A DNA stretch of 64,000 nucleotides from Mycolicibacterium diernhoferi (GCF_019456655.1 NZ_CP080332.1:1426001-1490000), one strand, 5' to 3'; counted from the first letter of the stretch, positions 8,318 through 16,005 are shown. Notes: generated by a model from the letters alone, not told the origin. Made by a program: numbers and translations.

Positions 8318-8741
8318 GATCATCGATCCCGGAATCATCGAGTCCGGTGCGGACGGTGGGATCCGGTTGATCGGCGGGCGGTGCGCGGCTTGCGGTGAAA
8401 CCGAGTTCCCGCGCAAGCAGTCCTGCCGTGACTGCGGCAGCCAGGACGTCGGCGCGGTGACGCTGGCCGACCACGGCGTGCTGTGGAGTTGGACGGTGCA
8501 ACGGTTCCCACCGCCCAGCCCGCCGTACCACGGGAGCGCCGACGAGTTCACGCCGTTCGGCGTCGGATACGTCGAACTGCCCGGCGAGGTCATCGTGGAA
8601 ACCCGGCTGACGGAATCGGATCCGGCCCGGCTGCGGATCGGGATGCCGATGCGGCTGACCGGGATCGAGGTCACCACGGCCACCGGCGAGCAGGCGCTGG
8701 CCTTCGCGTTCGCCCCCGTCGAGGAAGGAGAACGGAAGTGA
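8304..8741 (+). CDS. DUF35 / OB-fold zinc-ribbon protein, thiolase partner
   Basis: A 145-residue protein with an N-terminal rubredoxin-like zinc ribbon, C-x2-C-x10-C-x2-C (residues about 25-42), and a C-terminal OB-fold. This is the DUF35 arrangement of the acyl-CoA-binding partners of thiolase-like enzymes, including the ChsH2 DUF35 domain that works with the Ltp2 aldolase. GTG 8304 is chosen because AGGAGG ends 6 bases upstream. It overlaps the ferredoxin gene, and the thiolase-like gene starts inside its stop codon (GTGA). Direct translational coupling to that partner supports a complex. Whether it does retro-aldol cleavage, thiolysis or acyl transfer is not decided by sequence. Confidence 0.87.
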   Translation: MSTVEIIDPGIIESGADGGIRLIGGRCAACGETEFPRKQSCRDCGSQDVGAVTLADHGVLWSWTVQRFPPPSPPYHGSADEFTPFGVGYVELPGEVIVETRLTESDPARLRIGMPMRLTGIEVTTATGEQALAFAFAPVEEGERK

Positions 8742-9886
8742 AGAATTCCGTCGCCATCATCGGGATCGGTTGCCGCCCGTTCGGCCGGTATCAGGACACC
8801 TCGGTGCGTCAGGAAGCGGTGCTGGCGGCCCGGCTGGCCCTCGCCGACGCCGGCGTGTCCTGGACCGACATCCAGTACGCCGTCGGGGGCAGCATGGACG
8901 GCGGCTCGGCCGACACCCTGGTCGCCGACCTCGGCCTCACCGGCGTGCCGTTCGTCAACGTGCTCAACGGATGTGCCACCGGCAGCAGCTCACTCATCTC
9001 CGCGGTGCACACCATCGCCTCCGGCGCCGCCGACCTCGCGCTGGTGATCGGCTTCGACTCGCACCCGCGCGGCGCATTCGCCATCAATCCGTCCGCGCTC
9101 GGACTCGGGAACTGGTACGGGGAAGCCGGTCTGGCGCTCACCTCCCAGTTCTTCGCGCTCAAGATCCAACGCTATCTGCACGAACACGGCCTTCCGGAGC
9201 GACTGCTGACCAAGGTCGCGGCCAAGGCGTTCCGCAACGGATCGCTGAACCCGCTGGCGTGGCGGCGCAAACCGCTGTCCGAGGCCGATATCGACGCCTC
9301 GATGATGCTCTCGGATCCGCTGCGGCAGTACATGTTGTGCTCGCCCGGGGACGGGGCGACCGCACTCGTGGTGTGCAGTGCCGACCGGGCCCGCGAACTC
9401 AGCCCCCATCCGGTCTACGTCGCGGCGTCCGCGGTGCGTACCCGGCGGCCCGGATCCTTCGAGGTGCTCAGCCCGTCGCTGTCGGTGCGGCGCGGCGTCA
9501 GCCCGACCGTCGACGCCGCGGCGGCCGCGTTCGAGGCCGCCGGGATCGAACCCGCCGACGTCGACCTCGCGCAGTTGCAGGACACCGACGCCGGTGCGGA
9601 GATCATCCACCTGGCCGAGACCGGTCTGTGCGCCGACGGCGAGCAGACCGAGCTGATCGATTCCGGGGCAACCGAACTCACCGGCCGGCTGCCGATCAAC
9701 ACCGACGGCGGGTGCCTGGCCAACGGGGAACCCATCGGCGCGTCGGGTCTGCGGCAGATCCACGAGAACGTCCTGCAGTTGCGCGGTGCGGCCGGGGAAC
9801 ATCAGGTCGCCGGGCAACCCAGGGTCGCGCTGTCCCACGTCTACGGTGCACCCGGCCTGAGCGCCTGCACCCTGCTCACCCGGTGA
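8738..9886 (+). CDS. Thiolase-like lipid-transfer / aldolase-family protein
   Basis: A 382-residue thiolase-fold protein of the SCP-x / Ltp2 type. The N-terminal half carries the Cys region VLNGCATGSSSLIS. The C-terminal half has the conserved NTDGGCLANGEPIGASG and SHVYGAPGLSAC segments. In Ltp2-type aldolases the usual thiolase acid-base residues are altered and a DUF35 protein completes the complex; the DUF35 gene lies immediately upstream with a GTGA overlap. GTG 8738 has GAAGGAGAA upstream. A carbon-carbon bond cleavage late in the pathway, either thiolytic or retro-aldol, is the best-supported role. Confidence 0.87.
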   Translation: MKNSVAIIGIGCRPFGRYQDTSVRQEAVLAARLALADAGVSWTDIQYAVGGSMDGGSADTLVADLGLTGVPFVNVLNGCATGSSSLISAVHTIASGAADLALVIGFDSHPRGAFAINPSALGLGNWYGEAGLALTSQFFALKIQRYLHEHGLPERLLTKVAAKAFRNGSLNPLAWRRKPLSEADIDASMMLSDPLRQYMLCSPGDGATALVVCSADRARELSPHPVYVAASAVRTRRPGSFEVLSPSLSVRRGVSPTVDAAAAAFEAAGIEPADVDLAQLQDTDAGAEIIHLAETGLCADGEQTELIDSGATELTGRLPINTDGGCLANGEPIGASGLRQIHENVLQLRGAAGEHQVAGQPRVALSHVYGAPGLSACTLLTR

Positions 9887-9896
9887 GCGGCGGCGC

Positions 9897-10088
9897 ATGA
9901 GGGTCACCGTCGACCGCGATCGATGCGTCGGCAACGGGGTGTGCGAGGCGCTGGCGCCCGAACTCTTCGTCGTCGACGACAACGGTGAGGTGGAACTGCA
10001 GTTCGCCGAAATTCCGCCAGAACAACAGCAATTGGTGCTCGACGCGGTGAGCTCGTGTCCCGCGCAGGCACTGCGGACAACCCACTGA
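9897..10088 (+). CDS. Small ferredoxin, 3Fe-4S type
   Basis: A 63-residue acidic ferredoxin. The cluster motif is C-x5-C in CVGNGVC plus a distal CP in SSCPAQAL, the ligand set of actinobacterial [3Fe-4S] ferredoxins that usually serve cytochromes P450. No P450 gene is in the window, so the partner may lie elsewhere. The start ATG (9897) follows the thiolase-like stop by 10 bases. It is the second ferredoxin in the operon, which is unusual for a simple beta-oxidation cluster. Confidence 0.87.
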   Translation: MRVTVDRDRCVGNGVCEALAPELFVVDDNGEVELQFAEIPPEQQQLVLDAVSSCPAQALRTTH

Positions 10089-10106
10089 CCGGAAGGCGTT
10101 CATCGG

Positions 10107-10337
10107 ATGGAAATCAAGATGCCCAAGCTCGACGTGACCATGACCGAGGGCACGTTCATCGGCTGGCTGGTGCCCGACGGCAGCGCGGTCGTCGAGGGCG
10201 ACGACCTGTACACGGTCAGTACCGACAAGGTGGAGGTCGACGTGCCCGCACCCGCGGACGGCGTGGTGCGCCACGGTGACGTCGAAGCCGACGAGACCTA
10301 CCCGGTGGGCACCCCGCTGGGGCGCCTGGAGAGCTAA
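10107..10337 (+). CDS. Free-standing lipoyl (biotinyl-lipoyl attachment) domain protein
   Basis: A 76-residue single lipoyl domain. The modified lysine is Lys41 in the beta-turn STDKVEVDV, and the surrounding MPKLDVTMTEG and PADGVV segments are typical of E2 lipoyl domains. It lacks the peripheral-subunit-binding and acyltransferase domains of a full E2. It ends the operon that begins with E1 alpha and beta, so it is the natural acyl acceptor for them. The remaining activities (transfer to CoA, re-oxidation by a dihydrolipoyl dehydrogenase) must come from other loci, or the chemistry differs from that of a standard complex. Confidence 0.88.
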   Translation: MEIKMPKLDVTMTEGTFIGWLVPDGSAVVEGDDLYTVSTDKVEVDVPAPADGVVRHGDVEADETYPVGTPLGRLES

Positions 10338-10404
10338 CCCTTCAACAGGGCCGGGACATCAGCCCTTCAACAGGGCCGGGACATCAGCCCTTCAACAGGG
10401 CCGC
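10338..10404. repeat. Tandem 25-base repeat (2.7 copies) carrying GC hairpins
   Basis: Two identical 25-base units (10338-10362 and 10363-10387) and a partial third (from 10388) each start with CCCTTCAACAGGG, a hairpin with GCCCT/AGGGC arms. The partial third copy is the 3' coding end of the leftward hydrolase gene, whose stop codon is at 10384-10386. The array is thus a tandem duplication of that gene's end, filling the gap between two convergent genes. It could serve as a bidirectional terminator, although no T-run follows. Confidence 0.8.
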
Positions 10405-11226
10405 GACCTTGTCCTCCAGGGTGGGCGGCTCGGCGTCCGGCACCGGCGCCACCGTCTTGGGCAGCAGCACATCCGGATCGGCGAAATCACGGTAGGTCTT
10501 GTCGCCGGCGAGTACGTACAGCAGATAGCCGGTCAGCAGGGCCCGGGTGGCCTTCTGGGTGCCGCGGTCGGCGCCGGGAAGCCCGAACGCCTTGGCCAGT
10601 CGGCGGCCCTCGATCAGGCCGCCGGGTTCGGCCTTGTGCACCGTCCGCAGGATGGCCGCCGGCCAGGCCCGCGACAGTGCGTCGGCGTTGGAGCGGATGG
10701 CGGTGCCATCGGCCGGGGCGCGCAGGATCAGCCCGGAGCTCTTGAGCGTCGCGGCGGGCTGTTCGGCGGGCGGGCTGCTGACCGCGGGGTAGAGAGCGGC
10801 AACCGCCTTGAGCCGGGAACCCAGGCCGGCGGCGGCGAACACCGCGGCCGACCCGCCGAAACCGTGGCCGACGAGGCCCAGCTTGGTCGGGTGCACGCTG
10901 ATCTTGCCGGGCCCCAGCCGCACCCCGGCAATGATGTCCAGGGTGGTGCCCAGGTCGAAGGCGAGATTGAGCACCGACGGCGCGAACGACCGCTCGGTGT
11001 CGGGCGCCGCGGCGACGATGCCCCAGGACGCCAGGTGCTCCAACGTGCCGGAATACCGGTCGGTTCCGGTCAGCCAGTCGTGACCGAACGCGATGCCGGG
11101 CAGGTTCAGCCCCGACTCGGGGGTATAGACGACGCCGGGCTGGCCGGCGAAGGCGAGGTCTCCGCGCAGCACGCGATGCGGTCCGCGCCGGGTCAGAGCA
11201 GCGAAGAGTTGCTTCGTCTTGGCCAC
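10384..11226 (-). CDS. Alpha/beta-hydrolase-fold protein lacking the nucleophile serine
   Basis: A 280-residue protein of the dienelactone-hydrolase / PET-hydrolase-like branch. The fold is recognisable from GIAFGHDW (oxyanion region), GIVAAAPDT and the nucleophile elbow. At the elbow the usual G-H-S-x-G-G reads GHGFGG (residues 120-125), so the catalytic serine position 122 is glycine. A serine follows at 126 but is not at the elbow apex. It may be a non-catalytic or binding protein. The start is GTG 11226, 42 bases from the divergent membrane-protein gene; a longer frame upstream would cross that promoter. The stop lies inside the tandem repeat array. Confidence 0.8.
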   Translation of the reverse strand: MAKTKQLFAALTRRGPHRVLRGDLAFAGQPGVVYTPESGLNLPGIAFGHDWLTGTDRYSGTLEHLASWGIVAAAPDTERSFAPSVLNLAFDLGTTLDIIAGVRLGPGKISVHPTKLGLVGHGFGGSAAVFAAAGLGSRLKAVAALYPAVSSPPAEQPAATLKSSGLILRAPADGTAIRSNADALSRAWPAAILRTVHKAEPGGLIEGRRLAKAFGLPGADRGTQKATRALLTGYLLYVLAGDKTYRDFADPDVLLPKTVAPVPDAEPPTLEDKVAALLKG

Positions 11227-11268
11227 CCGTTGACCGTAGCCCACCGCGGTCCCGTCTACGTTGCAGGT

Positions 11269-11835
11269 GTGAAGTTGCGGCCGACGGCGGTGTTGGTGCT
11301 GTTCCTCATCGGCGGCGTGGCGGCGCTCCTCGGTGATCACGGTCACGTGGTGACGGGCACCACGTTCTACACCACCGACGCCGTGCCGTTCCTCGGCAGC
11401 AGCCCGGTGTGGTTCCCCGTCCTGGTGGGGTTGGCGGCGGTGTCGCTGGCCGAGATCCGGCTGCACCTACCGTCGGTCCGCACCGCGATGACACTGCGCC
11501 AGGGGCTGGCCGGGATCGCCGCGGTGGTCGGCAGTTACCTGGTGACCGCGCTGGTCCACACTGGGCCTGCTGTGCCCACGACCGCTCTGATCAGTGCATT
11601 CGCCGTGCTGATCTGGTGCGCGTTCGGCGACACGCCCGCCCTGGTGTGCGGCGCACTGGCCGCCGTCATCGGGCCGGTCGTGGAGATCGTGCTGGCCCAC
11701 GCGGGCCTGTTCGGATACGCCGAGGTCTGCGACGGACTGTTCGGCGTGGCGCCCTGGCTGGTGCCGCTGTACTTCGCGTTTGGGGTGGTGGCGGCCCTGC
11801 TGGGCGAGTTGGCATCCGCGCGCGCGGAAAGCTGA
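11269..11835 (+). CDS. Conserved integral membrane protein
   Basis: A 188-residue protein with about five to six predicted transmembrane segments, starting with LRPTAVLVLFLIGGVAALLG and ending with a helix before GELASARAES. The GTG start at 11269 lies close to the divergent hydrolase gene. It ends 27 bases before glmS. No catalytic motif is seen. I do not recognise the family with confidence. Confidence 0.75.
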   Translation: MKLRPTAVLVLFLIGGVAALLGDHGHVVTGTTFYTTDAVPFLGSSPVWFPVLVGLAAVSLAEIRLHLPSVRTAMTLRQGLAGIAAVVGSYLVTALVHTGPAVPTTALISAFAVLIWCAFGDTPALVCGALAAVIGPVVEIVLAHAGLFGYAEVCDGLFGVAPWLVPLYFAFGVVAALLGELASARAES

Positions 11836-11848
11836 CCCGTCGCTGCAC

Positions 11849-11854
11849 TACCCT
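11849..11854 (+). promoter_or_regulatory. Possible -10 element for leaderless glmS mRNA
   Basis: TACCCT ends 8 bases before the glmS ATG at 11863, and no purine-rich ribosome site lies between them. If this is the -10 element, transcription would start at or within a base or two of the start codon. Inference only. Confidence 0.35.
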
Positions 11855-11862
11855 TGACGCCT

Positions 11863-13737
11863 ATGTGTGGAATCGTCGGCTATGTCGGGCAGCGCCCTGC
11901 CTGCGAGGTCGTCGTCGATGCGTTGCGCCGGATGGAATACCGCGGCTACGACTCCTCGGGGGTGGCCGTCCTCGACGGTGCCGGTGGCCTGACCGTGCAG
12001 CGTCGGGCGGGTCGGCTGGCCAACCTCGAAGAGGCTTTGAAAGAGGCCACCGAGGCCGGCGAGGCGCTCGGCGGCACTTCCGGGATGGGGCATACCCGGT
12101 GGGCCACCCACGGTCGGCCCACCGACCGCAATGCTCACCCGCACCGTGACGCCAGCGGCAAGTTCGCCGTCGTGCACAACGGCATCATCGAGAACTTCGC
12201 CGCGCTGCGCGCCGAGCTGGAGGTGGCCGGCGTCGAGTTCGCCAGCGACACCGACTCCGAGGTGGCCGTGCACCTGGTGGCGCAGGCCTACCGCCACGGG
12301 GAGACGGCCGGCGACTTCGTGGGCTCGGTGCTGTCGGTGCTGCGCCGCCTCGAAGGCCACTTCACCCTGGTGTTCGCCTTCGCCGACGAGCCTGGCACCA
12401 TCGTCGCCGCGCGTCGCTCGACCCCGCTGGTGGTCGGCGTCGGCGACGGCGAGATGTTCATCGGCTCCGACGTGGCGGCCTTCATCGAATTCACCCGTGA
12501 GGCCGTCGAACTCGGTCAGGATCAGGCCGTCGTCATCACCGCCGACGGGTACCGGATCTACGACTTCTCCGGCAATCGTGCGGACGACCTTGCCCGGCCG
12601 TTTCATATCGACTGGGATCTGAGCGCCGCCGAAAAGGGTGGCTACGAGTACTTCATGCTCAAGGAGATCGCCGAGCAGCCCGCCGCGGTGGCGGACACCC
12701 TGCTGGGGCATTTCGTCGACGGCCGCATCGTGCTCGACGAGCAGCGTCTGTCCGATCAGGAACTCCGTGAGGTCGACAAGATCTTCATCGTGGCCTGCGG
12801 CACCGCCTACCACTCCGGCATGCTGGCCAAGTACGCCATCGAGCACTGGACTCGGCTGCCGGTCGAGGTCGAACTGGCCAGCGAATTCCGGTACCGCGAC
12901 CCGGTTCTGGACCGCAGCACCCTGGTGATCGCGATCTCGCAGTCCGGTGAGACCGCTGACACCCTGGAGGCGGTGCGGCACGCCAAGGAGCAGAAGGCCA
13001 AGGTGTTGGCCATCTGCAACACCAACGGCAGCCAGATCCCGCGGGAAGCCGACGCCGTGCTCTACACCCGGGCCGGACCGGAGATCGGGGTGGCGTCCAC
13101 CAAGACGTTCCTGGCGCAGCTGACCGCGAACTATCTGGTCGGGCTGGCGCTGGCGCAGGCCCGTGGCACCAAGTACGCCGACGAGGTGGCCCGCGAGTAC
13201 CACGATCTGGAGGCCATGGCCGATCAGGTGTCCCGGGTGCTCACCTGCATGGAGCCGGTGACGGCGCTGGCGCAGCGGTTCGCACAGGCCTCGGCGGTGC
13301 TTTTCCTCGGTCGCCACGTCGGCTACCCGGTGGCACTCGAGGGCGCCCTCAAGCTCAAGGAACTGGCCTACATGCACGCCGAGGGTTTCGCCGCCGGTGA
13401 GCTCAAGCACGGCCCGATCGCGCTCATCGAGGATGATCTACCGGTGATCGTGGTGATGCCGTCGCCCAAGAGTGCGGCCACCCTGCACGCGAAGCTGCTG
13501 AGCAACATCCGGGAGATCCAGGCCCGCGGCGCGATCACGATCGTCATCGCCGAGGAAGGCGACGACACGGTGGCTCCGTACGCAGATCATCTCATCGAGA
13601 TCCCGGCCGTCTCAACGCTTTTCCAGCCGCTGCTGTCGACGATCCCGATGCAGGTGTTCGCGGCCGGGGTGGCGCAGGCGCGTGGCTACGATGTGGACAA
13701 GCCGCGCAACCTGGCCAAGTCGGTCACCGTCGAATAG
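11863..13737 (+). CDS. glmS: Glutamine--fructose-6-phosphate aminotransferase (isomerising)
   Basis: A 624-residue enzyme making glucosamine-6-phosphate from fructose-6-phosphate and glutamine, the first step of the UDP-GlcNAc pathway for peptidoglycan. The N-terminal glutaminase domain begins Met-Cys-Gly-Ile-Val-Gly (the Cys is the nucleophile after Met removal) and has HTRWATHG and HNGIIENF. Two SIS sugar-isomerase domains follow (about 300-430 and 470-600), with ISQSGETADT and the C-terminal KPRNLAKSVTVE. The ATG at 11863 is required to expose the Cys. Length fits the family. In the M. tuberculosis gene order as I remember it, this gene opens the shared block. Confidence 0.97.
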   Translation: MCGIVGYVGQRPACEVVVDALRRMEYRGYDSSGVAVLDGAGGLTVQRRAGRLANLEEALKEATEAGEALGGTSGMGHTRWATHGRPTDRNAHPHRDASGKFAVVHNGIIENFAALRAELEVAGVEFASDTDSEVAVHLVAQAYRHGETAGDFVGSVLSVLRRLEGHFTLVFAFADEPGTIVAARRSTPLVVGVGDGEMFIGSDVAAFIEFTREAVELGQDQAVVITADGYRIYDFSGNRADDLARPFHIDWDLSAAEKGGYEYFMLKEIAEQPAAVADTLLGHFVDGRIVLDEQRLSDQELREVDKIFIVACGTAYHSGMLAKYAIEHWTRLPVEVELASEFRYRDPVLDRSTLVIAISQSGETADTLEAVRHAKEQKAKVLAICNTNGSQIPREADAVLYTRAGPEIGVASTKTFLAQLTANYLVGLALAQARGTKYADEVAREYHDLEAMADQVSRVLTCMEPVTALAQRFAQASAVLFLGRHVGYPVALEGALKLKELAYMHAEGFAAGELKHGPIALIEDDLPVIVVMPSPKSAATLHAKLLSNIREIQARGAITIVIAEEGDDTVAPYADHLIEIPAVSTLFQPLLSTIPMQVFAAGVAQARGYDVDKPRNLAKSVTVE

Positions 13738-13742
13738 CCGGC

Positions 13743-14492
13743 TCAGCCGGTTCGTCGGGCCCACTCACTCGGTGAGACGCCGTACTGGCGTCGGAACGCG
13801 CGATTGAACGTTCCGGTCTCGGCGAACCCGCCGGCCCGGCCGGCCCGGTTGACGGGTGCGCCTTGCTCGATGAGTGTGCTTGCGAGTTCCAGTCTCCTGC
13901 GCCGGATCTCGGTGGCCGGAGATCGGCCGTCCTCGGCCAGCAGTTGCTGCACCGAACGCAGCGACAGGTGGAACTCGGCTGCCAGTCGGGCCGCGGTGAA
14001 TTCCGGGTCCCGGAAGCGGGCGTCGATGTGGGCCAACAGCCGTGCCCGCAGGGCGGCGCGGTTCCCGTGGTCGCGGGGCCGTTCGGCGGCAATCCGTTCT
14101 GAGGCGTCGGCGAACGCCAGCAGTCGGGTGCCATCGGTACCCAGCGGTCGTGCCGACCAGGTGACCGGGATCGGTTGGCCCGCACGGGTGATGAACCATT
14201 CGTGCGCAGTCTCGGCAGTGCTGCCGCAGCCGTCGAGTATCGGGCAGGAGTCCGACGGGTACCGCGATCCGTCCGGATGCCATTCATGCAGGGTGTCGTG
14301 GCTGGGGGCGCCGATCACGTCATCATCGTTGCGGTAGCCGAGCATGCTCAGCGCAGCCTGATTCGCCAACACCACCGTGCCGTCCGGGCCGATCACCCAC
14401 AGTGGGGTCGGCGCGACGTCGATCACCGCCGAGAGGGTGCCGGCGTCGAGTGCGGCGAGGTGCGGTCGAGTGACTTTGGTTTGGGTGAACAC
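13743..14492 (-). CDS. PAS-domain AraC-family transcriptional regulator
   Basis: A 249-residue regulator. Residues about 20-140 form a PAS fold (VIDVAPTPLWVIGPDGTVVLANQAAL begins the domain). The C-terminal 100 residues are an AraC double helix-turn-helix (FTAARLAAEFHLSLRSVQ and GFAETGTFNRAFRRQYGVSPSEW). The GTG at 14492 is only 16 bases from the end of the IS element at 14509-15818, so its native promoter has been displaced. Before insertion it would have been divergent from the cyanase gene at 16006, and it may have regulated that operon. Any current transcription probably depends on the IS. Confidence 0.85.
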   Translation of the reverse strand: MFTQTKVTRPHLAALDAGTLSAVIDVAPTPLWVIGPDGTVVLANQAALSMLGYRNDDDVIGAPSHDTLHEWHPDGSRYPSDSCPILDGCGSTAETAHEWFITRAGQPIPVTWSARPLGTDGTRLLAFADASERIAAERPRDHGNRAALRARLLAHIDARFRDPEFTAARLAAEFHLSLRSVQQLLAEDGRSPATEIRRRRLELASTLIEQGAPVNRAGRAGGFAETGTFNRAFRRQYGVSPSEWARRTG

Positions 14493-14508
14493 CGTCCCAC
14501 CTGGCTGT

Positions 14509-14531
14509 TGAAGTACCCCAGGTTTTGTTCC
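14509..14531. repeat. IS terminal inverted repeat, left
   Basis: This 23-base end starts TGAAGTACCCCAGG and is the exact reverse complement of 15796-15818. Confidence 0.93.
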
Positions 14532-15457
14532 TAGTTGGGTACGAGGGCCGGGGTTGGCTGGCTCGCAGGGTGTGAGGCGCCGGTGAGGGCGACCTCGTAC
14601 TCGGCCGGTGAAACGTAGCCGAGGGCTTCATGCAGGCGTTCCTGGTTGTACCAGGCCACCCATTGGGCGGTCGCTAGTTCGACGTCGTCGACGCCGCGCC
14701 AGGGCTTGCCACGGTTGATCACCTCGGTTTTGTAGGCGGCATTGACGGCCTCGGCAAGGGCGTTGTCATAACTATCGCCTCGCGACCCCACCGAGGGCGC
14801 GATCCCGAGCTCGGCCAGCCTGTCGGTGTATGCCAGCGACAGGTATTGGGATCCGCGGTCGGAATGATGAATCAACTCAGATAGATCTGAGTCTGACTGC
14901 CACACAGCGTGATTGAAGGCTTGTAACGGGAGATCTTCGGTGCGCATCGTGGTCGATACGGCCCAGCCGACGATCTTGCGGGTGCAGACGTCGGTGACGA
15001 ACGCGGTGTAGCAGAACCCCTGCCAGGTCCGCACGAAGGTGATGTCAGCGACCCACAACCGGTTCGGTGCGGCGGCATTGAACTGGCGGTTGACCAGATC
15101 GACTGGACGTTGATCGGCGGGGTCGGTGACCGTGGTGAACACTGGTCTTCCTCGCTGGATGCCGCGCAGGCCGGCTTTGTGCATCAACCGTCGTGTTTGT
15201 TCGCGGCCCAGGTGCCAACCGCGACGTTTCATCGCTGCGTGCATCTTCTTGACGCCGTAGACGGAAAAGTTGTCTTTATGCACGGTGCGGAGGTCGGCGA
15301 TCAGCTGTTCGTCGCGGATCTCGCGGTCAGAGGCCGGGCGGGTCCGTGCGGCGCGGTAGCCGCGGGCGGTCAGGAAACCCGGGATTGCTGCCCGTAGGAT
15401 ACGGCAGATGAGCTCGACCCCGAATTGATCGCGATGTGCATCGATGAAGGCGATCAT
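14531..15457 (-). CDS. IS3-family transposase OrfB (DDE integrase core)
   Basis: A 308-residue transposase catalytic protein. An N-terminal HTH_21 segment (SVYGVKKMHAAMKRRG) precedes the retroviral-type integrase core. The DDE triad is visible in VADITFV, HHSDRGSQY and NALAEAVN, and the WYNQERLHEALGYVSPAEY tail is characteristic. Its ATG overlaps the orfA stop codon (ATGA at 15454-15457), so it may be made by coupled re-initiation rather than by the -1 frameshift common in the family. The stop codon abuts the left inverted repeat. The reading frame is intact. Confidence 0.95.
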   Translation of the reverse strand: MIAFIDAHRDQFGVELICRILRAAIPGFLTARGYRAARTRPASDREIRDEQLIADLRTVHKDNFSVYGVKKMHAAMKRRGWHLGREQTRRLMHKAGLRGIQRGRPVFTTVTDPADQRPVDLVNRQFNAAAPNRLWVADITFVRTWQGFCYTAFVTDVCTRKIVGWAVSTTMRTEDLPLQAFNHAVWQSDSDLSELIHHSDRGSQYLSLAYTDRLAELGIAPSVGSRGDSYDNALAEAVNAAYKTEVINRGKPWRGVDDVELATAQWVAWYNQERLHEALGYVSPAEYEVALTGASHPASQPTPALVPN

Positions 15458-15771
15458 TTCGTCACGGGGCGGTCGAGCTCCGCTGCGAAAAACGCGGATG
15501 CTGACTTCAAAAGTTCATTTGCTCTGCGTAGTTCGGCGACTTCACGCTTGAGCTTGCGGATCTCGGCGTGCTCGGCGCTGGTCGTGCCGGACCGTTCGCC
15601 GGCATCGACCTGAGCTTTGCGTCGCCACCGACGCACCGATTCCTCCGAGATGCCGAGTTTGCTGGCCACCGACTTAATGGCCTCGAACTCAGAAATATCC
15701 GAGGCTTCCATCATGGTGTCCAACAACCGCAACGCACGATCGCGAAACTCCGGCGAATACTGACGGGGCAT
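15454..15771 (-). CDS. IS3-family OrfA (helix-turn-helix protein)
   Basis: A 105-residue IS3 OrfA. Residues about 1-60 form the HTH_Tnp_1 DNA-binding domain (MPRQYSPEFRDRALRLL, then VASKLGISEESVRRWRRKA). A leucine-zipper-like coiled coil follows (IRKLKREVAELRRANELLKSA), through which OrfA and OrfAB multimerise. ATG 15771 is chosen for its upstream GGAGGA. An open extension to 15819 would run into the terminal repeat. It binds the IS ends and helps control transposition. Confidence 0.93.
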   Translation of the reverse strand: MPRQYSPEFRDRALRLLDTMMEASDISEFEAIKSVASKLGISEESVRRWRRKAQVDAGERSGTTSAEHAEIRKLKREVAELRRANELLKSASAFFAAELDRPVTK

Positions 15772-15795
15772 GTTCCTGATCCTCCTATAAAGATC

Positions 15796-15818
15796 GGAAC
15801 AAAACCTGGGGTACTTCA
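15796..15818. repeat. IS terminal inverted repeat, right
   Basis: This end reads outward to ...GGTACTTCA at 15818 and is the exact reverse complement of the left end at 14509-14531. Confidence 0.93.
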
Positions 15819-16005
15819 TATCGATTTGTGCTCAGGCTAGGGGCGGTGGGTTTCGACGGTTTTCTCCGTTCGTTACGGGGTGGTTAAACGGTGTCACTGT
15901 CGGGAGCTCATGCGCAAAATGCCGCACTCGCTGCGTCTTTTGCCATGGGCAGACCGCCCCTCGGCCGCTGTCATGGGAGTACCACCACTGCGAAGGAGAA
16001 TGCCG

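Larger units (their letters stand above)
14509..15818. mobile_element. IS3-family insertion sequence, complete
   Basis: A 1310-base element bounded by perfect 23-base inverted repeats (14509-14531 and 15796-15818) that begin TGAAGTACCCC and end in the TG...CA form of the IS3 family. It carries overlapping orfA and orfB on the minus strand, both intact. No 3- or 4-base target duplication is visible (TGT on the left, TAT on the right). The insertion may therefore have been followed by a deletion or by recombination between copies. It separates the PAS-AraC gene from the cynS operon. Confidence 0.93.

Noticed and set aside
10338..10404. CRISPR-like short repeats
   Set aside because: The units are directly adjacent with no spacers and derive from the neighbouring gene end.
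15819..16005. N-terminal extension of cyanase reaching up to 15880
   Set aside because: The extra residues have no cyanase similarity, and AAGGAG is correctly spaced for ATG 16006.
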